Part shown: positions 4,255-6,822 of the stretch, one piece after another
How the letters are laid out: each line of letters opens with the position of its first letter
How positions within the stretch are numbered: the first letter of the stretch is position 1
DNA from: Candidatus Pacearchaeota archaeon RBG_13_36_9
GTDB taxonomy: Archaea; Nanobdellota; Nanobdellia; Pacearchaeales; GW2011-AR1
Direction: 5' to 3'
NCBI GenBank assembly: GCA_001786395.1
Contig: MFWN01000020.1
Location: 8,081-14,902 of the forward strand
Length of the DNA stretch: 6,822 bases
Program-made: the position numbers and the translations under genes
Notes under the pieces: model-generated
The model's input: the letters and a program-made list of their open reading frames with translations, nothing else
What the model was told of the DNA's origin: nothing
Database searches by the model: none

Positions 4255-5667
4255 ATGTCTTGTCCTATAGAAAATTATTTAATAGATGGTTTACTAAGTA
4301 TTTTAATGGAAGACTTGGAAAGATTAAGGGAAGGGTGGCTGGAGCTGGTGAAGAGCTGCAGGTTAGAAGAGGCTGGCTCTTATTACTGGGGTGAGCTTTT
4401 CCCTTATGTAGAAAAAAGATTTCTGGAAAACAATAAAATGCGAGAAGAGTATGATTGGCTGATATTGCCTGCAGGCTTGGAATCCTCTTATTATATACTC
4501 CTTATCAATTCCATTAAGCCTAAAAATGTTTATTTTTTGGGGACAAAAGAGTTCAAGGATAATTTTTTAAATAAGATTATTGAAAAGACTGATTTGAAAG
4601 CATCACAATATGTTGTTGATATTCTTGATTATGATGAGATGGATGTTGCTGATGTTTATGAGAAAATAAGAAAACGTCTGGATTTATTTTATAATAAGAA
4701 AGTTATACTTGATTTGACAAGGGGCAAGAGAATAATGTCTGTTGGTGCCGGAATTGTAGGTGCTTTTTTTGGCTTTGATTTGGTCTACGTTGATGAAGAG
4801 TGGATAGATGAGATTAAAAGAGGAAAGCCGGGAACTGAAAAGCTTGTTACAGTTAAAAATCCTTTTGAGGTTTTTGGGGATTTAGAAGGGCAGGAAGCAA
4901 GAGAATTGTTTAATCATTATGATTATGGCGCAGCAATTTACTTTTATAAGAAACTAAGAGAAAGAATAGCAGACCCGAGAAAAATAGAAATTGAGGAACT
5001 ATTAGCAGAAGCGTATCTTCACTGGAACTCCTTTAATTTTAAGGCAGCTATGAGTAAACTGGAAGGAACAGTTAGAAAATCAAAGCAGTATAATTTGAAA
5101 ATATCTTCGGAACTTTACAGGAATCTGGAGGTTCTTAACATACTGAATAAAAAGGAAAAAGATGATGAGTTTAATTTGCATATTATAGTTGATTTGTATG
5201 TTAATGCCTTAAGAAAAGCAGAGGTTGGAATGTTTGAAGATTCTGTAAGCAGGCTTTACAGGGTTTTAGAGCTAATCTCCCAGTACAGATTAAGAGAATA
5301 CGGGATTGAAACTTCAAATGCTGATTTAGCCAAATATGCAGGAGACTACAAAAGATTAACAAAAGAGCTATATGGTTTTGAAAAAGAGCCTTCTTTTGAA
5401 GTAGGCCTGAAAGACGGCTATCTTCTTTTGTTTATTTTAAAAGATTATATTGTGGAGGGAGAAAGTCTGGAAGATTTGAGAAGAATGTTTGGAGTTATAA
5501 GAGCCAGAGATAATTCAATAATCGCTCATGGCTTGGAATTAGCCGGAGAAAAAGCGTTTAAGAACATGAATCAGCTGGCAAGAAAATTCATTGGAAAAGT
5601 ATGTAACAAACAGGAGAAAAATATTGAGGAATTAATAAAAAAACATTCTTTTGTTAAACTAATCTGA
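4255..5667 (+). CDS. CARF-HEPN protein, CRISPR ancillary RNase-like (Csx1/Cas02710 type)
   Basis: This protein of 470 residues has two recognisable parts. A CARF Rossmann-like domain spans about 64-182. Its first strand and loop are DWLILPAGLESSYY (67-80); KNVYFLGTKEF (90-100) is the second strand; the ligand-loop motif DLTRGKRIMSVGAG (153-166) matches the family's D-x-T-G-G-T-K-x-M-S, and is followed by LVYVDEEW (176-183). A helical linker (about 210-300) precedes a C-terminal HEPN domain (about 312-448), in which FEDSVSRLYRVLELISQYRL forms the core helix and RDNSIIAH (418-425) supplies the R-x6-H RNase motif. In type III CRISPR systems such proteins bind cyclic oligoadenylate through CARF and cut RNA through HEPN. 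The loop differs from consensus (R156, K158, R159). No SD is seen; M18 at 4306 is a weaker alternative start. No cas10 or array is nearby, so its activator is unknown. It overlaps the convergent gene by 9 bp. Confidence 0.86.
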   Translation: MSCPIENYLIDGLLSILMEDLERLREGWLELVKSCRLEEAGSYYWGELFPYVEKRFLENNKMREEYDWLILPAGLESSYYILLINSIKPKNVYFLGTKEFKDNFLNKIIEKTDLKASQYVVDILDYDEMDVADVYEKIRKRLDLFYNKKVILDLTRGKRIMSVGAGIVGAFFGFDLVYVDEEWIDEIKRGKPGTEKLVTVKNPFEVFGDLEGQEARELFNHYDYGAAIYFYKKLRERIADPRKIEIEELLAEAYLHWNSFNFKAAMSKLEGTVRKSKQYNLKISSELYRNLEVLNILNKKEKDDEFNLHIIVDLYVNALRKAEVGMFEDSVSRLYRVLELISQYRLREYGIETSNADLAKYAGDYKRLTKELYGFEKEPSFEVGLKDGYLLLFILKDYIVEGESLEDLRRMFGVIRARDNSIIAHGLELAGEKAFKNMNQLARKFIGKVCNKQEKNIEELIKKHSFVKLI

Positions 5668-6816
5668 TGCTATAAACCCATGAGTTCTCCAGAATCCAGG
5701 AGATTCTTCTATACCAGGATAATATTTTCCCGGGTATATTGAAATGAATCCGTGTCCCCTTGTTGTTGGACCTGCAATAATAACCAAATGATTTGTAGGT
5801 TTTTTTTCTATTCCATAAATAACATTTACTTTGTGTATTCCATCTCTTGTTTCTCTTTTTACTTCAGTTCCGGAAGGAATGTCAGACAAATTGACAACCC
5901 CTTCTAGGCCTATTGGTAATGGAAAATCCAGCCCTATTACTTTTCTCTCTCCATTATAACCTGCTTCCTGCAGTTTTTCCCAGGCAAAATCAATTAATTT
6001 TCTTGGACTTTTAAATTCAGTAAAAATAGAACCTACTGTTTTTCCTTTTGGAAAATGCCTTTTAAGATGCTTGAAAAATTCAGCTTCATATCTTGTAAAA
6101 ATATAATCCCCTATTCTGCATTCGCCCCATGAATCCACATTTTCCCAGTATTTTTTAGCTCTTTCAAAATCAAAATTAGGATGATTTTCTGCAAATTCAA
6201 ATATTTTCTTGACTAAAGAGTATATTTCTTCTGTAGATTCTATTATGCTAGAAGAGACTATTATTTTTGGCGAGTTGTCTTTGGATTTTATTCTCTTGAA
6301 ATATAAGGCTGCATTATCTGAAATTTCTGTTAGTTTACTGCATCCTGCTTCTATTTCCAAGGCTGTATCTGAGACAAAAGTGCTTTCTTTTCCGGTTCCT
6401 AAATAATCAATCAGTTCTTTCATTTTGTGTATTTTAATTTCTAGTCCAGCTGGAGAGATGTCTAGTTGGTTTAATCGATGAGGCACAGAATACCAGCCTA
6501 ATGCATCATATCTCTGCCTTAATTTTTCTCTATATTCTTTATCTCTCCATTTTTCCATTTCTTTTAGTCTTTCTGAAGCATATCTTACATCTATTCTGTT
6601 TAAATCAATTCTTGGTCCCTCACCTCGCGAACCATATATTTCTGCATGCGGATTTCGCATAAGCAAATTTCCAATATGCAGTTTATTTATGCCTGTTCTT
6701 GATATATCAACAAGAATTAAACTTCCCTCGCAATTTCTGATTACAAAACTATCTTCACTGTTTCTTACATATGTCCCGCTTTGGAATTTTCCGGATTCAT
6801 GTTTCATACTTAACAT
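5659..6816 (-). CDS. uncharacterised protein, possible C-terminal enzymatic domain; start may lie outside the window
   Basis: I do not recognise this protein of about 385 residues. The first ATG in the window is at 6816, but the frame stays open to the edge, so the true start may be upstream; M4 (MKHESGK) is another option. No signal peptide or membrane segment is visible. Residues 70-105 are highly charged and helical (SERLKEMEKWRDKEYREKLR). A middle part (185-285) is mixed helix and strand. The last 60 residues look like a compact domain: KPTNHLVIIAGP (339-350), RGHGFISIYPG (353-363) and SPGFWRTHGFI (372-382), rich in Gly, His, Pro and aromatics. The two-strand arrangement with a closing 'FW..H.F' is reminiscent of small RNase-like folds (the barnase/EndoU/RelE superfamily), an impression only. 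The gene is convergent with the CARF-HEPN gene and overlaps it by 9 bp. Its length and clean reading frame make it a real gene. Confidence 0.7.
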   Translation of the reverse strand: MLSMKHESGKFQSGTYVRNSEDSFVIRNCEGSLILVDISRTGINKLHIGNLLMRNPHAEIYGSRGEGPRIDLNRIDVRYASERLKEMEKWRDKEYREKLRQRYDALGWYSVPHRLNQLDISPAGLEIKIHKMKELIDYLGTGKESTFVSDTALEIEAGCSKLTEISDNAALYFKRIKSKDNSPKIIVSSSIIESTEEIYSLVKKIFEFAENHPNFDFERAKKYWENVDSWGECRIGDYIFTRYEAEFFKHLKRHFPKGKTVGSIFTEFKSPRKLIDFAWEKLQEAGYNGERKVIGLDFPLPIGLEGVVNLSDIPSGTEVKRETRDGIHKVNVIYGIEKKPTNHLVIIAGPTTRGHGFISIYPGKYYPGIEESPGFWRTHGFIASD

Positions 6817-6822
6817 GTCTTC

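Noticed and set aside
4212..4394. Plus-strand 60-codon frame starting GGAGG-ATG just before the CARF-HEPN gene
   Set aside because: The GGAGG directly abuts the ATG, too close to work as an SD. The translation is basic and low in structure, and the frame runs into the CARF-HEPN gene in another phase.
1..6822. CRISPR array, transposase or insertion-sequence ends near the CARF-HEPN gene
   Set aside because: I looked for regularly spaced direct repeats and for terminal inverted repeats or transposase motifs and saw none in the window.

Overview
The window looks archaeal. It encodes a TrmB-type regulator and a TYW2/Trm5-family tRNA enzyme. Several genes have a TATA-like box about 25 bp before the first codon and no Shine-Dalgarno sequence, which points to leaderless transcripts. 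It also holds a tRNA gene with a 53-nt intron at position 37/38 that can fold into a relaxed bulge-helix-bulge, and no encoded CCA. The strong A+T bias, dense packing with several end-to-end overlaps, compact divergent proteins and a tRNA-Ile reading AUA through a UAU anticodon suggest a small-genome lineage of the DPANN type. That placement is an inference, not a proof.

Layout. Positions 1-186 hold a probable divergent promoter region. A likely start of a minus-strand gene lies at the left edge, followed by three closely spaced perfect inverted repeats and then a TrmB-like regulator on the plus strand (187-915). Next comes a plus-strand TYW2-like wybutosine enzyme (959-1822) behind its own TATA box. 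It meets tail to tail, with an 8-bp overlap, a minus-strand cluster transcribed in the order tRNA-Ile(UAU), nucleoside diphosphate kinase-like protein, fold-III PLP decarboxylase-like protein, class I methyltransferase (4191 down to 1815). Gaps between the three coding genes are 1 and 6 nt. From the same AT-rich promoter interval a plus-strand CARF-HEPN protein departs (4255-5667). It resembles the Csx1/Cas02710 type of CRISPR ancillary RNases, but no cas gene or repeat array is visible here. It ends in a 9-bp overlap with an unrecognised minus-strand protein (5659 to the right edge), whose C-terminus carries a compact conserved-looking Gly/His/Pro-rich signature.

How the parts fit. TYW2 and the intron-bearing tRNA-Ile belong to tRNA maturation. 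The NDK-decarboxylase-methyltransferase cluster is probably a small metabolic operon of unknown product, and both its NDK-like and decarboxylase-like members have lost a residue normally conserved at the active site. The CARF-HEPN gene and its convergent neighbour form a possible defence pair. The best candidates for something new are that pair, the UAU tRNA-Ile with its intron, and the variant NDK/decarboxylase/methyltransferase operon.
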